A DNA stretch of 63,020 nt, taken from Ga0077536 sp943370145 (GTDB lineage: Bacteria > Pseudomonadota > Gammaproteobacteria > Ga0077536). A program made the translations under genes and the position numbers. The DNA is taken from positions 1 to 63,020 of the forward strand of contig CALRPY020000023.1 in NCBI GenBank assembly GCA_943370145.1, in the 5' to 3' direction. Each line of letters opens with the position of its first letter. The first letter of the stretch is position 1. Shown piece by piece: positions 1-8,452 of this stretch. The notes beneath the pieces are model-generated. The model saw only the letters and a list, made by a program, of their open reading frames with translations, searched no databases and was not told the DNA's origin.

Positions 1-62
1 CGCACCAGCGCCGCGCCCACCACGGTCCCGTCGCCCGGTGACCGCTTCGCCGGCGGGTTCAT
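1..62 (-). CDS. potH: Polyamine ABC transporter permease, N-terminus only (PotH-like), cut by window edge
   Basis: Only the first 20 codons are in the window. The ATG (reverse strand, 62-60) overlaps the stop codon of the ATP-binding gene in an ATGA arrangement, so the two are almost certainly translationally coupled. The visible residues begin MNPPAKRSPG and lead into a small hydrophobic stretch, as expected just before the first membrane helix. The identification as PotH rests on position: potF-potG-potH is the usual order of putrescine transporter genes. Sequence alone could not identify it. Confidence 0.6.
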   Translation of the reverse strand, partial: MNPPAKRSPGDGTVVGAALV

Positions 63-1210
63 GTGCCCAGCACGACGCCGCTGGCGGGATCCCACCACAA
101 CCACACGTGCTGGTCCCAGGTGATGACGTCCTCGGCATGGCGCACCAGATTGGGCTGCGTGACCTTGACGAGCTTGCCGCTGGCCAGGCGGACGTTGAAC
201 ATCGACATGTCTCCCATGTAGGCGATGCCCTCCACGATGCCTTCAACGCAGTTTTCGGCGGTCTGCGCCGGCGCTTCGTGGCCCAGCGTTATTTTCTCCG
301 GGCGCACTGCGACGCACAGCGCCGCATTGGGCGGCGCGGCGATACCATGGTCGATGAAGATCGCGCAGCCGGCCTCCGCCGATTCGATGCGCACGTAGTC
401 CCTGTCCTCGTCGACGATGCGCCCTTCGAAGAGGTTCACGGTGCCGATGAAGTCGGCGACGAAGCGGGTGGTCGGGAATTCGTAGATTTCCTTCGGCGTG
501 CCGACCTGCACGATCCGGCCCTGGTCCATCACGCCGATGCGGGTGGCGAGCGTCATCGCCTCCTCCTGGTCATGCGTGACCACGATGAAGGTGATGCCAA
601 GCGTGTCCTGGATGTTCATCAGCTCGAACTGTGTCGATTCGCGGAGCTTGCGATCCAGCGCACCCAGCGGCTCGTCGAGCAGCAGCAGCTTCGGCTGCTT
701 GACCAGCGCGCGCGCGAGCGCGACGCGCTGCTTCTGGCCACCGGAGAGCTGGTGGGGCTTGCGCCGGGCGAACGGGCCAAGCTTGACGAGTTCGAGCATC
801 GCCGCGACCCGGTCGCGGATTTCATGCTTCGGGACGCGGTCCTGCTTCAGGCCGAAGGCGACGTTGTCGTGCACCGTCATGTGCGGGAACAGTGCGTAGG
901 ACTGGAACATCATGTTGACCGGCCGGCGGTACGGCGGAATGCCCGCCATGTCCTGCCCGTCGATCAGGATCGAGCCGCTGCTTGGCGCCTCGAAGCCGGC
1001 CAGCATGCGCAGCAGGGTGCTCTTGCCGCAGCCCGAGCCGCCGAGCAGGCAGAACAGTTCCTGGCGATGGATGTCCAGCGTGACGTCGTCGACCGCGGTG
1101 AAGTCACCGAACTTCCTGCTGACGTTCCGGATGCTGACGTAAGGAACGGCCGCCGGATCCCTCCATGGTTCGGCGGCCGTCGTCGGCCCGGGCTTGTCGC
1201 ATGCTTGCAC
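59..1210 (-). CDS. potG: Putrescine/spermidine ABC transporter ATP-binding protein
   Basis: 383-residue ATPase that powers polyamine import at the inner membrane. Walker A (GGSGCGKST) is at residues 57-65, the Q-loop Gln is near 103, the signature LSGGQ is at 155-159, Walker B (LLLLDE) is at 175-180 and the switch His is at 213. A C-terminal TOBE region (about 290-375) is typical of the PotA/PotG/MalK group. The N-terminus is about 20 residues longer than the core fold needs, so a later start is possible. The gene lies 42 bp downstream of the binding-protein gene and overlaps the permease gene by 4 bp. The adjacent putrescine catabolic genes point to putrescine as substrate, which is an inference. 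Confidence 0.9.
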   Translation of the reverse strand: MQACDKPGPTTAAEPWRDPAAVPYVSIRNVSRKFGDFTAVDDVTLDIHRQELFCLLGGSGCGKSTLLRMLAGFEAPSSGSILIDGQDMAGIPPYRRPVNMMFQSYALFPHMTVHDNVAFGLKQDRVPKHEIRDRVAAMLELVKLGPFARRKPHQLSGGQKQRVALARALVKQPKLLLLDEPLGALDRKLRESTQFELMNIQDTLGITFIVVTHDQEEAMTLATRIGVMDQGRIVQVGTPKEIYEFPTTRFVADFIGTVNLFEGRIVDEDRDYVRIESAEAGCAIFIDHGIAAPPNAALCVAVRPEKITLGHEAPAQTAENCVEGIVEGIAYMGDMSMFNVRLASGKLVKVTQPNLVRHAEDVITWDQHVWLWWDPASGVVLGT

Positions 1211-1252
1211 GCCCGTCTCCCCCCTGTGTCCCGTCGCCGCCGGACCGGCGCG

Positions 1253-2437
1253 CTACTGGTTGGTCTTGATGCGCGTCCAGGTCCTGGTCACCAGGCGGTC
1301 GTATTCCGGCGTGTTCACCACGTTCGGGAACAGGTTGCGCCTGGTCTGTTCGTCCGGATACACCGCCTTGTCGTTGCGGATGGACTCGTCGACCAGCGGC
1401 GTCGCGGCGGCATTGCCGTTCGGATAGTTCACGTAGTTCGTGATCGCGGCGACGACTTCGGGCCGCAGCACGTAGTCGATGAAGCGGTAGGCGTTCGCGG
1501 CATGCGGCGCATCCTTGGGGATCGCCATCGTGTCGAACCACATCAGCGAGCCTTCCCGCGGAATGAAGTACGCAATCTCCTGGCCGTTGTTCGCCTCTGC
1601 CGCGCGGTCGCGCGCGATGAAGACATCCCCGCTCCAGCCGAGCACGAGGCAGACCTCGCCGTTCGCGAGGTCGTTGATGTACTGCGATGAGTGGAAGTAC
1701 TTCACGCTGGGCCGGATGCCCATCACCAGTTTCTCGACCCGGGCGAGACTTTCCTCCGTCTGGCTGTCGGTCGGCAGTCCCAGGTAGCGCAGCGCGGTGG
1801 GGAACACCTCTGAAGGGGCGTCGAGCAGGGTCACGCCGCAATCCTTGAATTTCGACACGATCTCCGGCTTGAAGATCATGTCCCAGCTGCCAATCGGCGC
1901 GTCCGGCATGCGCTCCCTGATCTTCGCGACGTTATAGCCGACACCGGTCGTGCCCCACAGCCAGGGCACGATGTGCTGGTTGTCAGGGTCGTAGCCGGCG
2001 AGGACCTTCATCACCTCGGGATCGAGATTCTTGTAATTGGGCAGCCTGCTCTTGTCGAGGGGCTGGAAGATGCCGGCCTTGATCTGTCGCGCAACGAAGC
2101 TCGCGGAGGGCACCACGATGTCGTAACCGGTGTTGCCGGCGAGGAGCTTGGCCTCGAGCACCTCGTTTGAGTCGAAGACGTCGTAACGGACCTTGATGCC
2201 CGTCTCCTTCTCGAAGTTCTTGATCGTGTCCTCGGCGATGTAGTCCGACCAGTTGTAGATGTTGAGGACCTGCTCGTCGGCGGGCGCCGCCGCTGCCTGT
2301 TCGCGCTGCGTCACGGCGGGCGCGCCGGCCTTCCCATCCTCACTCGTCGCGGGCGCCGGTTCGTCGCCGCCACCGCAGCCGAGCACCAGCGTCGCGATCG
2401 CGCCGAGCAGCAGGGCGTTTCGAAACTTGCTCATCAT
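1253..2437 (-). CDS. potF: Periplasmic putrescine-binding lipoprotein
   Basis: 394-residue solute-binding protein of the PotD/PotF family. A lipoprotein signal ends in the lipobox LVLGC with Cys21 as the acylation site. A Gly/Glu/Pro/Ala-rich linker of about 35 residues follows, then the mature domain beginning with LNIYNWSDYIAEDT, which is the hallmark start of this family. Membrane anchoring is unusual compared with the soluble E. coli PotF but common in other bacteria. It lies between the aminotransferase gene and the ATPase gene on the same strand and would deliver putrescine to PotGH(I). Confidence 0.92.
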   Translation of the reverse strand: MMSKFRNALLLGAIATLVLGCGGGDEPAPATSEDGKAGAPAVTQREQAAAAPADEQVLNIYNWSDYIAEDTIKNFEKETGIKVRYDVFDSNEVLEAKLLAGNTGYDIVVPSASFVARQIKAGIFQPLDKSRLPNYKNLDPEVMKVLAGYDPDNQHIVPWLWGTTGVGYNVAKIRERMPDAPIGSWDMIFKPEIVSKFKDCGVTLLDAPSEVFPTALRYLGLPTDSQTEESLARVEKLVMGIRPSVKYFHSSQYINDLANGEVCLVLGWSGDVFIARDRAAEANNGQEIAYFIPREGSLMWFDTMAIPKDAPHAANAYRFIDYVLRPEVVAAITNYVNYPNGNAAATPLVDESIRNDKAVYPDEQTRRNLFPNVVNTPEYDRLVTRTWTRIKTNQ

Positions 2438-2600
2438 CTGTCGATCTCCCGGGCGAAGCGGCGCTGGCAGGCGCGTGTTCGGACTTGATGCGAGCCGACA
2501 TTACGCGATTCGCCGGGCGCCCCGCAACCGGCTCGCGGGGCGCCGGAACCGCACTCCGGCATGGCTTCTTCGCGGTGCGCGATTGGCCCGTTCCGGTGCG

Positions 2601-3983
2601 TCAGCAGGCAATTCCCAGGGCGCGTGCGGTCAGGTCCAGACAGTGGCGGGCGCGCTCGATCAACTCATCGATCTCGGGGCGCGTCATGACCAGCGGCGGC
2701 GAGATGATCATCGTGTCCCACACCGCCCGCATGACGAGCCCGTTGTCGAAGCAGAAGTCGCGGCACAGCGTGCCGACTTCGCCGAGCGGGTCGAAACGCG
2801 TGCGCGTGGCCTTGTCGCGCACCAGTTCCAGTGCACCGATGAAACCGATGCCGCGCGCCTCGCCGACCAGTGGATGGCTTTCGAGTTCGCGCCAGCGCCG
2901 CTGCAGGTAGGGTCCGGTGTCCTCGCGCACGCGCTCGACCAGCCGCTCGTCACGAATGATGCGGATATTGCGTTCGGCGACGGCGCAGCAGGTCGGATGA
3001 CCGGCGTAGGTATAGCCGTGGAAGAACTCGCCGCCGCCCTCGATCATCGTCTGCGCAATCGTGTCGGCGACCATCACGCCGCCGATCGGCAGATAACCGG
3101 ACGACATGCCCTTTGCCATCGCCATCAGATCCGGCTTGAAGCCGAAGGTCTCGCTGCCGAACCAGTTGCCGGTGCGGCCGAAGCCGCAGATGACCTCGTC
3201 GGCGACGAGCAGGATGCCGTACTTGCGGCAGATCCGTTCGATCTCCGGCCAGTAGGTGTCCGGCGGGATGATCACCCCGCCCGCGCCCTGGATCGGTTCG
3301 CCGATGAAGGCGGCGACCTGGTCGGGGCCCAGTTCGAGAATCCTGTCCTCCAGCCAGCCGGCCGCCTTGCGGCCGAACTCGGCGGGCGTGAGCTCACCGC
3401 CGAGCTGATACCAGTAAGGCGGGTCGATGTGCACGATGCCGGGGATCGGCAGGTCGCCCTGCGCGTGCATCGCGGTCATGCCGCCGAGGCTCGCCCCGGC
3501 GACGGTGCTGCCGTGGTAGGCCTGCCAGCGGCTGATGATGGTCTTGCGCCGGGGCTGGCCCATGACGTCCCAGTAGCGGCGCACGAAGCGCACGATGGTG
3601 TCGTTCGATTCCGAACCCGAACCCGTGTACATCACGTAGTTCATGTGCGCCGGCGTGACCTCGGCGAGCAGTTCGGCCAGCGCGATCGCGGGCGGGTTGG
3701 TGGTCTTGAAGAAGCTGTTGTAGTAGGGCAGTTCGCGCATCTGCGCGGCGGCGACGTCGGCGAGCTCGTGGCGGCCGTAGCCGATGTTGACGCACCACAG
3801 GCCGGCCATGCCGTCGAGCAGGCGCTGGCCGTCGGAGTCCCACAGGTACACGCCCTCGGCGCGCGTGATGACGCGCGTGCCCGTGGCGTGCAGGGCCTTG
3901 GTGTCGGTGAACGGGTGCAGGAAGTGGCGGCGATCAATCGCCTGCCAGCCAGCGGTGTCGTGACGGTCGCTCAGTGTGCTCAT
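2601..3983 (-). CDS. spuC: Putrescine--pyruvate (class III) aminotransferase
   Basis: 460-residue PLP-dependent class III (omega) aminotransferase. The PLP-binding lysine is Lys291 in MAMAKGMSSG, and the pyridine-nitrogen Asp is Asp262 in ADEVICGFG. YTGSGSES near 119-126 is the phosphate-binding loop. The length and the N-terminus (LHPFTDTKAL) match the SpuC/YgjG-like putrescine-pyruvate transaminase group rather than GabT. Its start overlaps the end of the glutamine-synthetase-like gene by 4 bp (ATGA), so they are co-translated. It would convert putrescine, or another diamine, to the aldehyde. The exact amine specificity cannot be read from sequence. Confidence 0.85.
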   Translation of the reverse strand: MSTLSDRHDTAGWQAIDRRHFLHPFTDTKALHATGTRVITRAEGVYLWDSDGQRLLDGMAGLWCVNIGYGRHELADVAAAQMRELPYYNSFFKTTNPPAIALAELLAEVTPAHMNYVMYTGSGSESNDTIVRFVRRYWDVMGQPRRKTIISRWQAYHGSTVAGASLGGMTAMHAQGDLPIPGIVHIDPPYWYQLGGELTPAEFGRKAAGWLEDRILELGPDQVAAFIGEPIQGAGGVIIPPDTYWPEIERICRKYGILLVADEVICGFGRTGNWFGSETFGFKPDLMAMAKGMSSGYLPIGGVMVADTIAQTMIEGGGEFFHGYTYAGHPTCCAVAERNIRIIRDERLVERVREDTGPYLQRRWRELESHPLVGEARGIGFIGALELVRDKATRTRFDPLGEVGTLCRDFCFDNGLVMRAVWDTMIISPPLVMTRPEIDELIERARHCLDLTARALGIAC

Positions 3984-5350
3984 ACGTTCAGCAGCAGGAA
4001 TTCCCGCTCCCAGGAGCTGATGACGTGGAAAAAGGTCTCGTACTCCTTCTGCTTCACCGCGACGTAGGAGCGCACGAAGCGGGCACCGAGCAGCTCGATC
4101 AGCGGTGCGCAGGATTCGAGCAGGCGCAGTGAATCCACCAGGCTGCGCGACAGCTGGTAGCCGAGGTTGTAGCCGCTGCCGGTCACCGGCGCGCCGGGGC
4201 GCAGGCCCTCCACCATGCCGAGGTAACCGCAGGCCAGCGACAGCGCGATCGCGAGATAGGGGTTCACGTCCGCGCCTGAGACCCGGTTCTCGATGCGCGT
4301 GGACTGCGGATCCGAGACCGGCACACGCAAGCCGACGGTGCGGTTGTCATAGCCCCACTGCACGTTGATTGGCGCGTAGCCGCCGCGCGCGATGCGCCGG
4401 TACGAATTCACGTTCGGCGCGAAGAAGGCCATCGCGTGCGGGATGTATTTCTGCAGTCCCGCGATGTGCGCCATGAAGAGGTCCGTCGGCTTGCCGTCGG
4501 CGCCGGCGAAGATGTTCGCACCGGTCGCCTTGTCGACGACGCTCTGGTGGATGTGCATCGCGCTGCCCGGCTCGTCCTTCAGGGGCTTCGCCATGAAGGT
4601 CGCGTAGATGTTGTGGCGATAGGCCGCCTCGCGACAGGTGCGCTTGAACAGGAAAGCCTGGTCGGCGAGCTCGAGCGGGTTGCCGTGCAGGAAGTTGATC
4701 TCCATCTGCGCCGCGCCCGATTCGTGGATCAGCGTGTCGATATCGAGCTTCATCGCTTCGCAGTAGTCGTAGATGTCCTCGAACAGCGGGTCGAACTCGT
4801 TGACGGCATCGATGCCGTAGGCCTGGCGCGCGGTCTCCGGGCGTCCCGAGCGGCCGATGGGCGGTTTCAGCGGGAAGTCCGGGTCGATGTTCTTCTCGAC
4901 GAGGAAGAATTCCAGCTCGGGCGCGACGACCGGCTTCCAGCCCTTGCGGTCGTAGAGCTCGAGGATGCGCTTGAGCACCGTGCGCGGCGCGAGGTCGACT
5001 TCGCGGCCGTCGTTGTAGTAGCAGTCGTGGATGACCTGGGCGGTCGGCTCGGTGGCCCAGGGCACGACGCGGATCGTGTTGACGTCCGGCCGCAGCAGCA
5101 TGTCCGGTTCGGTGGGGTCGGTGGTGTCCTCGTCCGGATAGTCACCGGTCACGGTCTGCACGAACACGCCTTCCGGCAGGCGCAGGCGCTCCTCCTGCCA
5201 GAACTTGCTCGCCGGCATGATCTTGCCGCGGGCGACGCCGGAGAAGTCGGGGATGATGCACTCGACCTCCGTGCAGTGCCGTTCCCGCAGCCAGCGCTCG
5301 AGGGAGCCTCGGCGGCTGGATGCGTCGTCGTCGGTGCTTGTATCGCTCAT
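3980..5350 (-). CDS. puuA: Gamma-glutamylputrescine synthetase (glutamine synthetase family)
   Basis: 456-residue glutamine-synthetase-fold ligase. It would attach glutamate to putrescine using ATP, the first step of the glutamylated putrescine route. The opening region ECIIPDFSGVARGKIMP and the catalytic-domain segment ESGAAQMEINFLHG are typical of PuuA/SpuI proteins. The open frame extends upstream to 5464, but the start chosen at 5350 (MSDTSTDDD) is preceded by GAGGTC at ribosome-binding distance and gives the normal family length. It heads the leftward operon and faces puuB across a 177-bp divergent intergenic region. Confidence 0.87.
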   Translation of the reverse strand: MSDTSTDDDASSRRGSLERWLRERHCTEVECIIPDFSGVARGKIMPASKFWQEERLRLPEGVFVQTVTGDYPDEDTTDPTEPDMLLRPDVNTIRVVPWATEPTAQVIHDCYYNDGREVDLAPRTVLKRILELYDRKGWKPVVAPELEFFLVEKNIDPDFPLKPPIGRSGRPETARQAYGIDAVNEFDPLFEDIYDYCEAMKLDIDTLIHESGAAQMEINFLHGNPLELADQAFLFKRTCREAAYRHNIYATFMAKPLKDEPGSAMHIHQSVVDKATGANIFAGADGKPTDLFMAHIAGLQKYIPHAMAFFAPNVNSYRRIARGGYAPINVQWGYDNRTVGLRVPVSDPQSTRIENRVSGADVNPYLAIALSLACGYLGMVEGLRPGAPVTGSGYNLGYQLSRSLVDSLRLLESCAPLIELLGARFVRSYVAVKQKEYETFFHVISSWEREFLLLNV

Positions 5351-5527
5351 GGGAGACCTCGGCGGGACAGGTGCGCTGTCCCCGACGCGACCGGCGCGGC
5401 CACGGACCACGCTCGAGCGGGAACAGCAGGGCGCCATCATAGCGCCATCTCGCGGGCTTCTCATCGCGCGGCGCGGTCGGCTTGCCGCTGTCCGGACACG
5501 GGGGCATCATGGAACGCTTCCCCGTTC

Positions 5528-6832
5528 ATGGTCGCCTGCCCCATGCGCAGTCCCGCTATCGAGGCGCACGTGCGCTCGTACTACGCCGCGTCCATTCCGC
5601 TGCCGCCGCCCGGTGCCCCGCTCGAGGGTGATCTCGACTGCGAGGTCTGCGTCGTCGGCGGTGGCCTGACCGGACTCACCGCCGCGCTCGAACTCGCCGA
5701 GCGGGGGCTCGACGTGGTGCTGCTCGAGGCAAACCGCGTCGGCTGGGGCGCGTCGGGCCGCAGCGGCGGCCAGCTGATCTTCGGCTATGCCTGCGAAATG
5801 CCGACGCTCGCCGCGCTGACCTCGCCGGCGGACGCGCGCCTGCTGTTCGACTGGTCGGTCGAGGCGATCGGCCGAATCCGCGAGCGCATCGCGCGGCACG
5901 CCATCGACTGCGACTGGCGCGACGGCCAGTTGCACGTCGCGATCAAGCCGCGCCAGCTCGCGGAGCTGCGCCATCTCCGCGGGCTGCTGGAGGGGACCTA
6001 CGCTTACACGGGACTCGAGCTGCTCGACCGCGCGGCGCTCGCCAGCCACATCGACAGCCCGCGCTACGTCGGCGGCCTGTTCGATCCGCGCGGCGCCCAT
6101 CTGCATCCGCTCAAATACACGCTCGGCATTGCCGCCGCCGCGCGCTCGGCCGGCGTGCGCATCTTCGAACAGTCGCGCGCGCTGCGCCTCGTGCGCGGCC
6201 CGGCGCCGGAAGTGCACGCCGCCCGCGGACGCGTGCGCGCCCGCCACGTCGTGCTGGCCGGCAACGCATGGCTGGGGCGCCTCGCGCCCGAGCTCGAGCG
6301 CAAGATCATGCCGGTCGGCACCTACATCGTCGCGAGCGCGCCGCTCGGCGCGGCACTCGCACGGCGTTGCCTGCCGACGGACGCGGCGGTCACGGATATC
6401 AATTTCGTGCTCGACTATTTCCGGCTGTCGGCCGATCACCGCATGCTGTTCGGTGGGCGCGTCAGTTACTCGAAAATCCCGCCACCCAATCTCGCGGGTT
6501 CGATGCGCCGGCGCATGCAGCGCGTGTTCCCGCAACTGGCGGACGTGCCGATCGACTACGCCTGGGGCGGCTATGTCGACATCACGATGAATCGCGCGCC
6601 GCATTTCGGGCGGCTGGATCCCGCGATCCATTTCGCGCAGGGCTTCTCCGGCCACGGCATGGCGGCGACCGGTCTCGCCGGCAGCGTGATTGCCGCGTCA
6701 ATCGCCGGCGATCCCCGCCGCCTCGACGTGTTCGCGCGCATTCCGCACCGCGACTTCCCGGGCGGCCCCTGGCTGCGTACGCCGTCGCTGGTGCTGGCGA
6801 TGGCCTGGTATCGCCTGCGGGACCTGCTCTAG
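5528..6832 (+). CDS. puuB: Gamma-glutamylputrescine oxidoreductase, FAD-dependent
   Basis: 434-residue DAO-family flavoprotein. The N-terminal Rossmann motif VGGGLTGL (residues 43-50) and the downstream ELAERGLDVVLLEA segment bind FAD. GWGASGRSGGQ near residues 71-81 is characteristic of PuuB/OrdL proteins. The C-terminal GFSGHGMAATGLAGS segment closes the FAD site. It would oxidise gamma-glutamylputrescine to the aldehyde with release of H2O2. An internal Met at 5543 (MRSPAIEA) is an equally good start, and no strong ribosome-binding site separates the two. It is transcribed away from puuA, and the membrane-protein gene downstream begins only 6 bp after its stop. Confidence 0.85.
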   Translation: MVACPMRSPAIEAHVRSYYAASIPLPPPGAPLEGDLDCEVCVVGGGLTGLTAALELAERGLDVVLLEANRVGWGASGRSGGQLIFGYACEMPTLAALTSPADARLLFDWSVEAIGRIRERIARHAIDCDWRDGQLHVAIKPRQLAELRHLRGLLEGTYAYTGLELLDRAALASHIDSPRYVGGLFDPRGAHLHPLKYTLGIAAAARSAGVRIFEQSRALRLVRGPAPEVHAARGRVRARHVVLAGNAWLGRLAPELERKIMPVGTYIVASAPLGAALARRCLPTDAAVTDINFVLDYFRLSADHRMLFGGRVSYSKIPPPNLAGSMRRRMQRVFPQLADVPIDYAWGGYVDITMNRAPHFGRLDPAIHFAQGFSGHGMAATGLAGSVIAASIAGDPRRLDVFARIPHRDFPGGPWLRTPSLVLAMAWYRLRDLL

Positions 6833-6837
6833 CTGCC

Positions 6838-8379
6838 ATGGTCAGCGCGAGCCTCGCGAAACGGGTGCCGGCCCTGCTGGGCACGATGGTCGCCACCGGC
6901 ACGTTCTGCTTCTACGTGCTGCTGGCGCTGCGCAACCCGCACGTGGGCTTCCTCGCCGACGATGCGCTGTACCTGTTGATGGCGGACGCGTATTCGCCGT
7001 GGCGCGAGGCCGCGGGCCCGGTGTTCGACCACCTCAGGCGCTACTGCCACCTGCCGCCGTTCTATCCGCTCCTCCTCGCGCTCGCGGGGGCCGACAGCGA
7101 GCATCTCGCGCCTGCGCGCATCGCGACGGCCGGGTTCATGGCCGTGGCCTGGCTCACCTGTTACGCATGGCTCGTGGCCAGCGGCGCGCGGCGGGCAGTC
7201 GCCGCGCTGCTCACGCTGTTCTGCGCCTGGACGCCGGTGACGCTGCTCTACACGGTCGATCTCTGGAGCGAGGGCTTCTACATCGCGCTCGTGCTGGGCT
7301 GCCTGCTGTGGCTGCGGGTGATGGACTGGACGCGGCCCCCGCTGCTCGTGCTCGTGGGCCTCGGCCTCGTGCTTGGCTGTGCGATCGCAACCCGCAGCAT
7401 CGGGGTCGCGCTGCTGCCGGCCGTGCTGTTCGCGCTGTATCGCCAGCGCCCCCGCGCCATCGTGCCCGTCCTCGCCGGACTCCTGCTGGTGTCGGCCGCA
7501 CTCGCGCTGCTCGACATGGGGGACGAGGCGCCGTCCTACGGCGCCCTGATGCGCGATCACTACGCGGCGAACCCGGTGGCTGCACTGCAGCGCCAGGTCG
7601 CGGCGGTCGCCGCGCGCCTGCCCGCGGCGGCGCTGTACGATCTCTTCCTGTGGCGCGAGGCTGCTGGCTGGCGCCTGCCGGTCGCCGGCCTGCTCGCACT
7701 GTGCGTGGGCGTGGGCTTCGCGCGCGAATTGCGCCGCGCAACGCCGGTCGCGCTGTACTCCCTGGCCTATCTCGTCATCGCGTGGACCTGGCCCTTTCCG
7801 GACCAGACCGAACGCTTCCTGTTCCCGCTGCTGCCGTGCGCAGTCTTCTTCGCATGGCGCGGCGTCGAGTTCGGGCGAGGCCGCCAGTGGGCCGGCCTGG
7901 TCGTCGCGTTGCTGCTGCTGGCACTCGCCGCACCGGCCGTGCTCGCGACGCTGGCACGCGTGGCGACACCCGTGCCGGTGGCGCGTCTGGACAGCTTCCG
8001 CACCACGCGCTACTGGCTGGACCCGACCCGCGGTGGCGACGTCCTGGCCTCGCTGCGCAGTCTCTCGGCGCAGGAACGTGCCGCAGCCGATGCGGCGCGG
8101 ATCGTGCCGCCGTCGGCCTGCATCTACACGCTGAACGTGCAGCAGGTGTTGCTGAAGGCGCGGCGGCCGGCTTTCCTGCCGCCGCGCAAGGCCCTCATGG
8201 AGCGCGGCCCGCCGTGGGGCTGCGCCTGGTTCCTGCTCGTTGCGAGCCCGCGCCCCGGCCTGGGCGCCTTCTACCCGTTGCCCTACCTGGCGTCCCACGC
8301 CAAGGCGCTCGCCATGCGGCGCCTCGATGACGAGGACTCCCGTTCCGCGGCGGCCGCCGTGCTGATGCGGGTGGAATGA
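6838..8379 (+). CDS. GT-C-type polytopic membrane protein, putative glycosyltransferase
   Basis: 513-residue protein with about ten hydrophobic helices. The first helix (near residues 11-28) is followed by FLADDALYLLMADAY. An acidic pair in the first outer loop is where GT-C (ArnT/PMT-like) glycosyltransferases carry their catalytic acid. The C-terminal roughly 110 residues are soluble and end in a short basic region. The start at 6838 lies 5 bp after the puuB stop, suggesting co-transcription, but nothing else links it to polyamines. Substrate unknown. It could also be an uncharacterised membrane protein with only a distant GT-C fold. Confidence 0.6.
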   Translation: MVSASLAKRVPALLGTMVATGTFCFYVLLALRNPHVGFLADDALYLLMADAYSPWREAAGPVFDHLRRYCHLPPFYPLLLALAGADSEHLAPARIATAGFMAVAWLTCYAWLVASGARRAVAALLTLFCAWTPVTLLYTVDLWSEGFYIALVLGCLLWLRVMDWTRPPLLVLVGLGLVLGCAIATRSIGVALLPAVLFALYRQRPRAIVPVLAGLLLVSAALALLDMGDEAPSYGALMRDHYAANPVAALQRQVAAVAARLPAAALYDLFLWREAAGWRLPVAGLLALCVGVGFARELRRATPVALYSLAYLVIAWTWPFPDQTERFLFPLLPCAVFFAWRGVEFGRGRQWAGLVVALLLLALAAPAVLATLARVATPVPVARLDSFRTTRYWLDPTRGGDVLASLRSLSAQERAAADAARIVPPSACIYTLNVQQVLLKARRPAFLPPRKALMERGPPWGCAWFLLVASPRPGLGAFYPLPYLASHAKALAMRRLDDEDSRSAAAAVLMRVE

Positions 8380-8380
8380 G

Positions 8381-8396
8381 GGGCGCGGCAGCGCCC
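8381..8396. terminator. GC hairpin between convergent genes, weak terminator candidate
   Basis: GGGCGC, loop GGCA, GCGCCC starts 2 bp after the stop of the GT-C gene and faces the convergent CoA-transferase gene. There is no T-tract, so it may only stabilise mRNA ends. Confidence 0.3.
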
Positions 8397-8452
8397 GGCG
8401 CCGCCGCCCACGGTGCTTCCGGTCCAGGCGACCGGTCGTTGCGTCCTGCCGT

